Shown piece by piece: positions 54,924 through 64,000 of a stretch of DNA of 64,000 nucleotides. The stretch lies in assembly GCF_028610705.1 (NCBI RefSeq), contig NZ_JAQQWT010000010.1, positions 48,311-112,310 of the forward strand, read 5' to 3'. The translations under genes were made by a program, and so were the position numbers. Position 1 is the first letter of the stretch, and the number at the start of each line of letters is the position of its first letter. Origin of the DNA: Halalkalibacter alkalisediminis (GTDB taxonomy: Bacteria; Bacillota; Bacilli; Bacillales; Bacillaceae_D). The notes beneath the pieces were generated by a model. The model searched no databases and had not been told where the DNA came from. It saw nothing but the letters and a program-made list of their open reading frames with translations.

Positions 54924-55545
54924 ACGGACTCACACTTTCAATTTTTTTTTGTTCTATGTGCTGATTAATTAATGCCCACTGAGGAAACTTCTTCAATAAT
55001 TTCAAAGCATCTTCGCAAGTAAACTGAGGATTTTCAGGATAAAGATTATCAATTATCCGTTTCAGGGATATAAAATCTTCAATTGTATCCACTGTCCATC
55101 GATGTTTACTCTGATTTTCCTTATAGGTCACATTTGCGAGAAGATACCTTTCTGGATGATTTCGAATAAATGAAGTTACATGCTCTCTTTCATTTTTTTC
55201 CACTGCTTCGTTGTATGCTTCATCTAAAACTTTATAAGAAAAGACCTCCGTATCCATTCCTCTAGGATAAGATCGTTGTAATGTTTTCGATACATAATCA
55301 ATATTATGATGATCAAGGTAATATTTAATAACTTTATCAATTACGTTCGGGTCAATTATTGGACAATCAGAAGTTAGACGGACAATTAAATCAGCCTGAT
55401 AAACTTTTGAGACTCAAAATATCGTGTTAATACATCTTCTTCGGGACCTCGAAAATATCCTAAGTTTAATTTATGACAAAGTTGAATAATTGGATCATCA
55501 GTCTCGTTATTTGTTGTTGCAACAACTAGATTATCAAATCAGTTA
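54889..55545 (-). pseudogene. SpsF-type cytidylyltransferase, N-terminus deleted and frameshifted
   Basis: The readable parts are DNLVVATTNNETDDPIIQLC, FRGPEEDVLTRYF, then after a one-base shift near 55400 ADLIVRLTSDCPIIDP, and finally a complete C-terminal half (MDTEVFSYKVLDEAYNEA ... FISLKRIIDNLY). These are SpsF/NeuA-like CMP-sugar synthase motifs. The first 60 or so residues with the nucleotide-binding IQARMxSxRLPGK motif are missing, because the DNA jumps directly from the sulfotransferase gene. In the pathway it would activate the nonulosonic acid with CTP. Confidence 0.85.
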
Positions 55546-56050
55546 ATTCAAGATCATTTTTCATAAAAAATAGAAATTCATCATACATATCAGTGCATCC
55601 AACGACTGAAAAATAGTTATTAATATTTTCCTTAGCCTTTCCTAAATTTAAAGGATCTCCTACTGATATATAGCGGGTAGCAAGATTCACTGTTCTAAAG
55701 CGTATACTACGTAAGTCCTTCTTTGGATATGGTTTATTTCCTAAATCTTCTTTATTCATATAAGATACAAATTCTTTGAGGCTCATCTTTTTAACTTGAC
55801 TGTGGAGCGGGTCACGCTCATATCTTCGTATATAATAATAAGTAGATATCACCCTATCAACAGGGTCCCTTAACATTGTAAAATAGGTACATGGTTTATT
55901 AAGCTGTTTGAAAAATTTTCCGTGCCATACAAGGAAAGTATCTTTTTGCCTATCTAATAATCTCCATAATGTTTTCCCACCAGTTTTCGGTATATGCAAG
56001 AAGCATATTAATTCTTCTTGATCTAAGTCCTCTTTATTAAATTGAATCAT
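55526..56050 (-). pseudogene. PAPS-dependent sulfotransferase (Sulfotransfer_2 type), C-terminus lost
   Basis: About 168 native residues. The 5'-phosphosulfate loop is CFLHIPKTGGKTLWRLL (residues 15-31), and the 3'-phosphate-binding segment is MLRDPVDRVISTYYY (about 58-72). It follows GTGGGAGG well spaced before ATG 56050. After FFMKNDLELTD the frame runs straight into SpsF DNA at about 55545 and stops, so the last third of the usual roughly 240-residue enzyme is missing. It would have transferred sulfate from PAPS to a sugar hydroxyl. Activity of the truncated form is doubtful. Confidence 0.85.
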
Positions 56051-56065
56051 GTGTATCCTCCCACC

Positions 56066-57011
56066 TTACTCTTTTATATCGTCTTTTATCCAAACTTCTG
56101 TCCTGTTTATTCCTTCTTCTAAGCTCACCTTTGGCTCCCAACCAAGGAGTAGCTTCGCTTTTTTATAGTTACATAATAATTTTTGCACTTCACTTTGCGG
56201 ATGAATATGGGGAACATGTTGAATTCTTGATTTATCTTTAATAATCATTTTCGCCAGATCATTAATGGATATATCACGTCCTAAACCAGCATGGATGACC
56301 TCTCCATTCACTTTATCTGAATAGCCCGCTTCAACAACAAATCGTGCACAATCTTCCACATAAAGAAGATCTCGTGTTTGTGTCCCATCACCATAAATAT
56401 ACACTTTTCTACCTGCTAGTTTATTTTTATGAAAATTGCGAAAACTCCACCTTCACCACTTGTTTTTTGAAATGGTCCATACGTATTAAATGGACGAATA
56501 ACAACAGTAGGAAGGTCATATGCATAGTATAATAAGACAAGACCATACTTTCTGCAGCTATTTTTGCACCTGCATACGGAGAAGCAGGTTTAACTGGATC
56601 GGTTTCTTTTATACCTTCGAGATTTAATGCCCGATCATAAACCATACACGTGCTCATAAATACAATTTTCACATTATGTTTTTTACACTCTTCTAATACA
56701 TGAAACGTTCCAATCGTATCATTATTAAAAGTTGTGGCTGGATCATCAATACTATCTTGAACATTTATACTAGCTCCTAAGTGGTAACAAAGGTCAAATT
56801 CATTTAAAAACAATGTGTGTAAAAGGGAAACGTCTTTAATGTCGCCCTCAATAAATTCAATAAAATTTTTGTGATTTAAAAATTCATCAATGTTTACTTT
56901 TCTACCATTTGAAAGGTCATCCAAAACCCAAACACAATGCCCACTGTCAAGTAATTGTTTAACAACCCATCTTCCAATAAAACCAGCCCCTCCAGTAACT
57001 AGAACATTCAA
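56066..57011 (-). pseudogene. NAD-dependent sugar epimerase/dehydratase (extended SDR), two frameshifts
   Basis: It starts at TTG 57011 after AGAGGGG. Frame 1 gives VTGGAGFIGRWVVKQLLDSG (NAD loop), VLDDLSNGRKVN, STCMVYD and the catalytic PYAGAKIAAE (YxxxK). A one-base shift near 56530 leads to YAYDLPTVVIRPFNTYGPFQ, and a second near 56430 leads to KVYIYGDGTQTRDLLYVEDC and the intact C-terminus to 56066. All motifs are present across frames. It resembles UDP-glucose/UDP-GlcNAc 4-epimerases and dTDP-glucose dehydratases. Confidence 0.87.
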
Positions 57012-57026
57012 TCCTATTTCCCCTCT

Positions 57027-58034
57027 CTAAAACAGTTTTTCATTTAGAATTATCTCACGTACTTCTTCGATCGTAATCGGCTTCTGCTTTTCAGAGCTAT
57101 ATGTTCCATATTTCGTCTTTTTTACATTTGAATACATTCCCTGATCCCCATACATCCCAGGAATAATAAACATATCTGATAACTCCCAGGCCATTGTAGA
57201 TTCATCAAAAGTCATTAATTCTTCATACATTTTTTCACCTTGTCTTAATCCAATTTCTTCAATCTTAATTTCATTACTTTTAAAACCATATGATTTACAT
57301 GTTTCTTCTATTACTACTCTTACTAAATCCTCTAAAGAAATAACTGGCATCTTTAGAACAAATACTTCTCCACCTTTTAATTCTTGAAGTGCTTTGATTG
57401 TAAGTGTTGTTGCTTGGGTTAACGTCATCATAAACCGTGTCATTTTAAGATTAGTAATTGTTACTTTCCTATTTTCTAAGATTTGTTTAACAAATAAAGG
57501 AATAACTGACCCCCTTGAACCTATAACATTTCCAAATCTCACACTGGCAAAAGTTGTCTTTCCCTTTCCTTTGCTGTATTGAGCAGCTGATAATAGTCTT
57601 TCAGCAGTTAGTTTTGTAGCACCATACGTATTTGTAGGAGAAATTGCTTTATCTGAACTCGTAAATACAACCTTTGCTACATCTTGAGCAATCGCTGCTT
57701 TAATGACGTTATTGGTTCCATATATATTCGTTAGGACAGCTTCATACGGATTGTATTCACAGGCTGGTACATGCTTCATTGCGGCCACATGAAAAACATA
57801 ATCAATATCTTGCATAGCACTAAGTACTCGATCATAATCTCGTACATCTCCAATTAGAAATCGGATATCACTTCTTTTTCCTAATTCATTTTGTAAGGTG
57901 AATTGTTTATATTCATCCCTGCTTAAGATTCGGATGACATTAGGTTGCTCTTTAAGAATTTGTTTCACTAGACTTTGCCCAATTGTGCCGGTTCCGCCAA
58001 TAATTAAGATTTTCTTATCTTTAAAATACATCAT
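57027..58034 (-). CDS. pseB: UDP-GlcNAc 4,6-dehydratase (PseB/polysaccharide SDR)
   Basis: 335 residues. It has the NAD loop IIGGTGTIGQSLV, then DVRDYDRV, the family hallmark AAMKHVPACEYNPYEAV and the catalytic NTYGATKLTAERLL. PseB starts pseudaminic acid synthesis by dehydrating and epimerising UDP-GlcNAc. Related SDRs act in UDP-QuiNAc pathways, so exact stereochemistry is inferred from the neighbouring pseI/H/G. The next enzyme, the PseC aminotransferase, is not in the window. GGAGG precedes ATG 58034. Confidence 0.85.
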   Translation of the reverse strand: MMYFKDKKILIIGGTGTIGQSLVKQILKEQPNVIRILSRDEYKQFTLQNELGKRSDIRFLIGDVRDYDRVLSAMQDIDYVFHVAAMKHVPACEYNPYEAVLTNIYGTNNVIKAAIAQDVAKVVFTSSDKAISPTNTYGATKLTAERLLSAAQYSKGKGKTTFASVRFGNVIGSRGSVIPLFVKQILENRKVTITNLKMTRFMMTLTQATTLTIKALQELKGGEVFVLKMPVISLEDLVRVVIEETCKSYGFKSNEIKIEEIGLRQGEKMYEELMTFDESTMAWELSDMFIIPGMYGDQGMYSNVKKTKYGTYSSEKQKPITIEEVREIILNEKLF

Positions 58035-58115
58035 CTTCCCCCTCCCATTTAATTTTATAAATTGTTAATAATGGTGCCATAACAATTATATTTAGATAAA
58101 AGTTAGTAGCAACAT

Positions 58116-59519
58116 TCAATTCTCATTAATTAATTTATCCATTAGTTTTAATAAACGATTAACTGAATACTTTTGTGGATAGGCATACGATATAAACTCT
58201 TTTCTTCTCTTTTCATAACGTTTTTTTATAGAAACTTCATTCAATACTCTTTTGATTTTTTTCGCTAGTATACTTGGGTCAGACTGAACAAAATCACCTA
58301 AACTATTATAATAATTTGTAGCAGTACCTTTTAAAACTGCTACTGGTTTTCCAAATAACATTCCTTCAAGACCAACCGTTGAAGCACTTACTACTACAAC
58401 ATTCACGTTTGAAAGAACATCATATAAATGTAGCTTTTTATTCAAGATTAATTTAACTCTTCTATACTTTGAACTTAACATTTTGTAATATAAATAATCT
58501 TTATTATTTATTTCCAACGGATGTGGTTTAATAATAACTTCGATTGAGGGATCCTTAATAAGATGATTTATTAATTTCCCCCACTTTGATCTATCACTTG
58601 GCTGTGTTGCTAGGAGTACCCTTTTTTTTTCAATATTTAAATTGAGTTCTCTTTGAAGAGAACCACTAAATTGTTTTGTGAAAATTTCATCAAAACGAGG
58701 ATGACCAACGATTTCAATTTGACTTTCCGATACGCCTTTACTTAAATACCATTTTTTTTCAAATTCTCCGTATACAGCCTGCTTTGTGGAAATAACGGGT
58801 AAATACCCATCCTCTCTTATAATTAATCCGTGTTGCATACATATACTAGGAATACCTTTCGTTGATGCTACTGCAACAATGCTCCTGCTTTGTGGATCCT
58901 CCGTAGTGCCAACCACAACACATGAAATAGGGACTTTATTAAAAAAGTTACCAATTGTTACTAGATCATTTAACAAAGGGGGCATCGCTTTATTAAATCT
59001 TTCTTGAAAGTCAATGTTTTTAAAAACTGGATGACAACTTGAAGATGAAAAGATATCTTTTGCTTGAACTTGCATTTTTTTTATCAATGCAGAAATATTA
59101 CTTTTATTTTCGTCTAAGAAGTAGGTCGGAAGTAGTTTACTAGTTCCCATTTTTCGTTCTTTTCTTAATATTATTGTATTTTTTGGGTTGAAATTATTTT
59201 TTAATGTGTGATAAGGAAAGCGTAAAACGTACTCATAAAGTAGCACTTTGCCCATTTTTTGAGCAGGTACATTAGAATTTCTTCGAAAAGGTTTATATTG
59301 GTCAAAGTAAGGTTGAATCTGTTTTTCTAAATAAATTTTGTTTTTTAGATTATCTAAAAAATATGCTTTTTTCATTTCCTCTTGTATAGCAACATTTTCT
59401 TTTATTAACTCGGAAAAGTTCAAAAGTATAGGAAGTAGAATTCCTTTATAATTTAGCTCTTTAAACACTTCGATAAATTCCAAATACAAGGACCAATAAT
59501 ATTTAAGATGAAAATCCAT
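58116..59519 (-). CDS. SpsB-like GT-B glycosyl/glycerophosphotransferase
   Basis: 467 residues, close to B. subtilis SpsB in length. The N-terminal third is helical and the C-terminal half is a GT-B-like domain. It has SICMQHGLIIREDGYLPV, IEIVGHPRFDEIF, LLATQPSDRSKWGK, VIIKPHPLEIN and the donor site SASTVGLEGMLFGKPVAVL. This pattern is shared by SpsB, CDP-glycerol glycerophosphotransferases and capsule transferases. ATG 59519 with AGGGGAG upstream is preferred to GTG 59528. It is the first intact gene of the minus-strand polysaccharide run. Confidence 0.82.
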   Translation of the reverse strand: MDFHLKYYWSLYLEFIEVFKELNYKGILLPILLNFSELIKENVAIQEEMKKAYFLDNLKNKIYLEKQIQPYFDQYKPFRRNSNVPAQKMGKVLLYEYVLRFPYHTLKNNFNPKNTIILRKERKMGTSKLLPTYFLDENKSNISALIKKMQVQAKDIFSSSSCHPVFKNIDFQERFNKAMPPLLNDLVTIGNFFNKVPISCVVVGTTEDPQSRSIVAVASTKGIPSICMQHGLIIREDGYLPVISTKQAVYGEFEKKWYLSKGVSESQIEIVGHPRFDEIFTKQFSGSLQRELNLNIEKKRVLLATQPSDRSKWGKLINHLIKDPSIEVIIKPHPLEINNKDYLYYKMLSSKYRRVKLILNKKLHLYDVLSNVNVVVVSASTVGLEGMLFGKPVAVLKGTATNYYNSLGDFVQSDPSILAKKIKRVLNEVSIKKRYEKRRKEFISYAYPQKYSVNRLLKLMDKLINEN

Positions 59520-59801
59520 CACATTCACTCCCCTAACTTATGAACTTTGAAGAACTAGTGAATACACATTGATAAATTACTTTAGATATCCTATGAAATT
59601 GATTTGAATTTGAATAATGTAAATGCCTAAAATAGCCAATAAAATTCCTGTCTGGTTATATAACGCTTCGACCTAATGATAATCACAGTGTTAATAAGTG
59701 AATACAAAGACCTCCTAAATTGTTAAAATGATTTAATTCTTGAAGAATGATCTATCTTAATAGATCGAAATTTTCTCACCTGGAAGCCTTACAAATTATA
59801 A

Positions 59802-60543
59802 TGGACCCATAAATCCTAGACACGAAACAAGGAGATGTTAAAGTTGATTTATGGGAAGAAGAAAACGTTATACATCAGAATTTAAATCGAAAATCGTGTT
59901 AGAGATACTAAAAGAAGAAAATTCATATCAGAGCTCTCTTCCAAACATGGAATTCATGTAAACCAGATTCGCCAATGGTGGAAAGCAGCGCTTGAACAAA
60001 TAACACAAATCTTCGAAAAAAACAATAAGAAAGTCGACCCAATGAGGAGGAATACGAAGACCAAATTGAACAGCTATATACCGAAGTAGGCCGACTAACC
60101 ACGCAATTATCGTGGTTCAAAAAAATCTGCCCTTAAAGATTAGAGCTGATCGTATCGACATGATTGAGTGGGATCAACCAGAATTGCTAATTAAAACTTA
60201 AGCAGAACAGTTGAGTCTCAACCGTACAAGTTTGTACTATAAGCAAGTCGAACCTTCACCTGAAGAGCTATTGATCAAAAACAAAATTGATGAGATCTAC
60301 ACCCAACACCCTTTTTGGGGTTCAAGGCGGATCTCAGAAACCCCGAAACAAGAAGGACTTATTGTTAATCGAAAAGCCGTTCAACGTCATATGAGAGAAA
60401 TGGGGATCCTAGGTATATCACCTGGTCGGAACCTTAGTAAAAGGAATCAACAGCATCGTGTCTATCCTTATTTATTACGAGGGCTGAATATCCAACACCC
60501 CAACCACGTCTGGGGATCGATATTACTTACATTCGTCTTCAAC
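59802..60543 (+). mobile_element. IS3-family element A, broken
   Basis: TGGACCCATAAATCCTAGAC at 59802 is a typical IS3 left inverted repeat. OrfA starts at ATG 59851 (GRRKRYTSEFKSKIVLEIL) and shifts frame after about 28 codons into HGIHVNQIRQWWKAALEQI. OrfB begins near 60190 with an internal stop and continues LNRTSLYYK, HPFWGSRRI, VNRKAVQRHMREMGI and a retained ITYIRLQ at the start of the DDE domain in another frame. It is cut at 60543 by the IS66-type inverted repeat, so most of the DDE domain and the right end are missing. Confidence 0.87.
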
Positions 60544-60639
60544 GTAAGCGTCAACTAATCCCCACCTGTTACTCAGATGGGGATTACCTTAGTATTTAGT
60601 TATCTTTCATAACGTGGCACTGATTTGGAAGACTCTCTG

Positions 60640-62035
60640 ACTAAGGGAGTAGCTTGTCTAGTGCGTTCTTTTGTGTTGATATAGGGAGTTTCTTAAAAAG
60701 ATACGTTAGATATTTAAATGGATTTAACCCATTTTTCTTGACGGTTTCCACTATACTGTAGATCCTGGCACTTGCCCGAGCACCTTTCGGTGTATTGGCA
60801 AACATCCAGTTTTTCGGCCAATGACAAACGGTTTGATGGAACGCTCTCTTCGATTATTGTCTATTTCTAAACGACCATCCTCTGAAAAGGCCTCTAACTT
60901 CTCCCATTGATTACAACAGTACTTGATCGCTTGGCCAAGTGTACTTTTAGGTAAGACTTTTGGTGTTTGTGCACGAAGCCATATTGAAAAAGAATCCAGC
61001 GCTGGCCGACTGCGTTCTAATCGAACATTATAGCGTTCTTCATAGGAGAGATCCTTGATCTCCCCTTCGATGGCAAAAAGTTGGTTACAGAAATAAGATC
61101 CTCTTTCGCTGTGACATCTGCTAAACGTTTTGATTCCGGTAAAGCTTTTAATGCTTCATCGATTTTACGTCGAGCATGTGCCCAGAAGCCAACAAGTTTT
61201 ACATTCGGTAACCCGTTGTACCCAGCATAGCCATCGACAAGGAGATATCCTTTAAAATCAGACAGAAGCTGCGAGGGTTCTTACTCGCACGAGTTTGTTG
61301 GTAGTCATAAAGGATGATTGCTGGTCCTTCTTGTCCAGAGCGATAAAGCCAGAGATAAGAAGATGATGTTGCCGATCGAACTGGTTCACGAAGGACTTAT
61401 AGGGTTGTTTCATCTACATGTCGAATATCTCTTTTTACTAGATATTGATACATATGATCGTAGAGTAGACTCAACCACGTATTTGCTCCATAGACCATCC
61501 AATTCGTAAGTGTTTGGCGTGATAATGAGACCCCAAGAGTGCAAATTACTGCTCTTGGCGATAGTGAGGCATGCTCTCAACATATTTTTGATTCATAATA
61601 TAGGCCATTGCTGACGGTGATGCCAAACTCTTAGGAAAAACAGAGGCAGGCATTTATGCCGTGACAATAGGCGTATAAATTTCTTCACGCTCACAGCGGC
61701 GACATGAGTAGACATATTGAATGTGCTCAACCACTTTCACTTCTGCCGGCATAACTTTTAATTCTCTGCGTGCTTCCATACTCATTTATGTAGACTGCCA
61801 TTGCAATACGAACAGACCTGCTCTTCTTCGAATAACCGAAACTCGATCGTTTCCGTAGGCAGGTTTCCAGCTTCATTTCATGTTGACCTTCTGTCTTTTT
61901 ACGATTGTACGTAATCGTTTCAATAGCAAGGTCTGCTGAGATTTCCACTTCATTAAAGAGCAGATGCTCTAGTTGATTAGAATCTATTTTCTCACTGGAG
62001 GCTTCAAATTGATGTTGCTTACTGAGACGGATGAT
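60640..62035 (-). pseudogene. IS66 TnpC transposase remnant
   Basis: Frames on the minus strand read [74 protein letters not shown] with VGFWAHARRKIDEAL, and VCQYTERCSGKCQDLQYSG near the 3' end. These are the IS66 zinc-finger, DDE and C-terminal segments. Many frameshifts and stops interrupt it, and the N-terminal leucine-zipper part is replaced by foreign DNA at about 62035. Confidence 0.88.
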
Positions 62036-62440
62036 GGAAGAATAACTTATCGTCTGACTCAGTTGCTCCAGTGATTTCTGTATATGAACTATCTGGATCT
62101 TGTAAATCAGCTAAAATTTCTCCTGACTCATTAATGGCTATGTCATGAGAATATCCATTATCTTTAGGCAACAGAAAGTCAGGTAAGCGCAACGCTATAG
62201 AACGAAGCCATGGTTTGTTTGCACTATAGTCTAAAAAGTCATTTCGAGGAAAAATTAATCCGATCCAGTATCTCCCATCTTCCCCTTGCACTATATTATC
62301 ACGTAGGCCTGGTAAATTATCAATGACGATCTGTGCAGATTTATTCTGTTTGATTGCACTGATGTTTTCTGCAGTTACGTCTAGTTTCCATATACGATAT
62401 TTTCCTGTTTCGTTTATGAATTAATACTGTTCATCTTCAC
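62030..62440 (-). pseudogene. SMP-30/gluconolactonase-like C-terminal fragment inside the IS66 element
   Basis: One open frame (62420 to about 62030) reads FINETGKYRIWKLDV, then NLPGLRDNIVQGEDGRYWIG, then RSIALRLPDFLLPKDNGYSH and ESGEILADLQDPDSSYTEIT. The strand pattern and the GLRDNI and DGRYWIG motifs are those of the C-terminal blades of SMP-30/gluconolactonase/strictosidine-synthase-like beta-propellers. It has no start and ends in TnpC DNA. It continues the tnpB frame after a stop, and is not part of any known IS66 gene set. Confidence 0.78.
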
Positions 62441-62654
62441 TTAAACGGCGATAATAGAGCCAAAATCCATTATGTTCCCAGTGAAGGATTTTGATCTTAT
62501 CTTGTTGTCTATTGCAGAAAACAAATAGACATGGGGAGAAGGGATCTAATTGAAAGCTTTCTTGTACGATAGCCGCAAGGCCATCAATGGATTTTCGTAA
62601 ATCTGCACTTCCTTTTGCAAGGTAGACTTTATCAATGGAGCGTTGATTGATCAT
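62421..62654 (-). pseudogene. IS66 TnpB (IS66 Orf2), C-terminus replaced
   Basis: 77 residues with the Orf2 signature VYLAKGSADLRKSIDGLAAI, then FVFCNRQQDKIKILHWEHNG and FWLYYRRL. Normal Orf2 proteins continue for about 40 more residues; here the frame goes into SMP-30-like DNA after RRL and stops. It overlaps the end of tnpA by 4 bases (ATGA), the usual IS66 coupling. Confidence 0.88.
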
Positions 62655-62968
62655 CCATTTTTCAACACGCGTAGTACACGAGACAAATGTTCTTCACTCA
62701 CATTTTCAGGAATATAGACAGACAGATCATCTAGTCTCACTTCAATGGAGGTGGTGGTGAAGGTAGGGACATCAAAAGGTGTCCAAGTATGATTTACCTC
62801 GTCACTTGAATCTGAGTTTACTTCTGCTTTCATCTTCTTTCGCCAATAATGGAATTGATATTCTGTAATGTCATCTTGTTTAAATACCCATTCTTGTATC
62901 GTCTCTCCGCTAGCTTCGTATGCCTCCATGCGTTTTTTCCACAAATCGTGTTTTTCTTTACGTTTCAT
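62651..62968 (-). CDS. IS66 TnpA (Orf1) protein
   Basis: 105 residues, apparently intact. The N-terminal helix-turn-helix region reads WKKRMEAYEASGETIQEWVF with YQFHYWRKKM, typical for IS66 Orf1. A GGGGTG stretch lies just before ATG 62968. It is needed with TnpB and TnpC for IS66 transposition, which cannot occur here because both partners are broken. Confidence 0.85.
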   Translation of the reverse strand: MKRKEKHDLWKKRMEAYEASGETIQEWVFKQDDITEYQFHYWRKKMKAEVNSDSSDEVNHTWTPFDVPTFTTTSIEVRLDDLSVYIPENVSEEHLSRVLRVLKNG

Positions 62969-63065
62969 AGCGACACCCCTTCATCATTATTGATTAGAGT
63001 ATCGCATGGGACTAGGATTACTGGAATGTGTGTATTATTTGACGCTTACCTTCAAATCGCGCATT

Positions 63066-63918
63066 AGCTGTGACACTCATCCAAGAAGCGAATCAAACTG
63101 GCTCGCGATTAGCGAAGGCTTGCGACGAACTTCAATATCAGCGTTCGAACATACGAGCGCTGGGTGGCAGAGGGTGATGTAAAGGTGGATCAACGTCCAC
63201 TTGTGAAAAGACCCGTGCCGAAAAATAAGTTGTCTGCGGAAGAAAAAAAGAAATACTGATGGTTGTCAAACAAGAAGAATACGCCGATTTACCGCCTACG
63301 CAAATTGTACCACAGCTTGCGGACAATGGGACTTATATTGCCTCAGAATCAACGTTTTATCGTGTATTACGTGAGGAGAATATGCAACATCACCGTGGGC
63401 GTAGCCAAAAACCAGAGCGAAGAATTCCTGAAAGTCATCTGGCTAGATCGCCCAACCAAGTATGGACATGGGATATTACTTGGCTTGGTGGACCTGTGAA
63501 AGGTTTGTATAATCGACTCTATTTAATTCTCGATTTATTTATTAGAAAAGCAGTTGGCTGGGAAGTTTGGGAAACAGAAGAGGCAAAACACGCCGAAACA
63601 CTTGTGAAAAAAGCCGTCATCAGTGAAAACATCCAAGGTGCACCACTCGTATTGCATTCAGATAATGGGAGCCCGATGAAAGTCGAGACATTCCTAAGTT
63701 TACTAGAGAAATTGGGTATTCAAAGCTCCTTTTCAAGACCGCGTGTGAGCAATGACAACCCATACTCTGAAGCGATGTTTCGAACCCTCAAATATCGACC
63801 AGATTTCCCACACAAAGGTTTTGCTTCACTCGCCGAAGCAAGGCAATAGGCACAGCAATTTGTCCATCGGTACAACGAGATTCACCTGCATAGCGGGCTA
63901 AATTTTGTGACACCTGTA
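63066..63918 (+). pseudogene. IS3-family transposase B (rve/DDE), interrupted at both ends
   Basis: The N-terminal part in shifted frames reads ALAVTLIQEANQTGSRLAKA, CDELQ, ERWVAEGDVKVDQRPL and PKNKLSAEEKKEIL. The main frame 63259-63849 has PTQIVPQLADNGTYIASEST, VWTWDITWLGGPVKG (first Asp), VLHSDNGSPMKVETF (second Asp) and NDNPYSEAMFRTLKY (Glu). A stop follows EARQ, then VHRYNEIHLHSGLNFVTPVQ before the match ends. The sequence differs from element A, so it is a second IS3-type element. Confidence 0.87.
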
Positions 63919-64000
63919 CAGTGTGTAAATGTCAAGCTAACGATGTACATTTTTGATCATTTAAGAATGTACAAAATTAATCATCATCTTTTTCTAAGTG
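63919..64000. mobile_element. Possible IS21-type element end at the right edge
   Basis: The IS3 transposase is cut at about 63918 by TGTAAATGTCAAGCTAACGA, followed by two spaced copies of a TGTACA-based motif (TGTACATTTTTGATCATT and TGTACAAAATTAATCATC). Short repeated ATCA/TGTACA blocks at a TG terminus are typical of IS21-family ends. No transposase is visible before the window stops. Confidence 0.4.

Larger units (their letters stand above)
60544..63049 (-). mobile_element. IS66-family element, degenerate
   Basis: Ends are GTAAGCGTCAACTAATCCCC at 60544 and, inverted, the similar GTAAGCGTCAAATAATACAC ending at 63049. Genes run on the minus strand in the IS66 order tnpA, tnpB, tnpC. TnpB and TnpC are broken, and an unrelated gene fragment lies between them. 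The flanks share CTTCAA but offset by one base, so a clean 8-base target duplication cannot be claimed. Confidence 0.85.

Noticed and set aside
60536..63057. 8-bp target-site duplication of the IS66 element
   Set aside because: CTTCAA occurs on both sides but is offset by one base, and the flanks come from different IS3 elements.

Overview
The window is AT-rich chromosomal DNA from an endospore-forming member of the Bacillaceae. The evidence is strong AGGAGG-type ribosome binding sites, a Trp-specific T-box leader, a TPP riboswitch in front of thiC, a YjcZ-type sporulation miniprotein, and CotY/CotZ-, YheC/D-, CgeB-, SPOCS- and Sps-like spore-surface genes. No rRNA, tRNA, CRISPR array or phage structural gene was seen. 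The genus cannot be fixed from the sequence alone.

Layout. 0-22.9 kb is ordinary, mostly intact housekeeping and transport DNA: a DCC-family protein at the left edge, a LacI regulator, a T-box-controlled TrpS, MOSC, HAD and ExoA proteins, a DDAH-like amidinohydrolase, an MBL hydrolase, APC, LysE and YitT membrane proteins, a tripartite tricarboxylate transporter (tctC facing a fused tctA-tctB), an MFS pump, PepF and an ECF sigma/anti-sigma pair. A five-copy 52-bp tandem array (17.5-17.8 kb) lies upstream of tctA, whose start region is a hairpin followed by nine Ts. 23.3-27.3 kb is decaying DNA: a broken potassium-channel-like gene, a frameshifted ClC channel and a subtilase fragment. 27.3-34.9 kb is an alcohol/aldehyde oxidation module. 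A near-perfect sigma-54 promoter precedes Zn-ADH, ALDH and DUF779 genes, and a converging set carries Fe-ADH, a sensor kinase and an NtrC-type sigma-54 activator. 35-39 kb holds thiC, a PH-domain protein and a 2-hydroxyacid dehydrogenase.

39.2-59.5 kb looks like a spore-surface region. CotY/CotZ-like, two ATP-grasp (YheC/D-type), CgeB-like and two paralogous SPOCS-like proteins come first. A PHP phosphoesterase follows, then a sulfate permease-cysC-sat operon that can make PAPS. IS debris with a second, broken cysC separates this from a polysaccharide locus with PseI, PseH, PseG, a decapitated SpsF-type cytidylyltransferase, a PAPS-type sulfotransferase, a frameshifted sugar epimerase, a PseB-like dehydratase and an SpsB-like transferase. 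The joint reading, which is inference, is a sulfated pseudaminic-acid-type glycan on the spore surface, now partly inactivated. 59.8-64 kb is a mosaic of broken IS3, IS66 and probably IS21 elements, with a piece of an SMP-30/gluconolactonase gene inside the IS66 copy.
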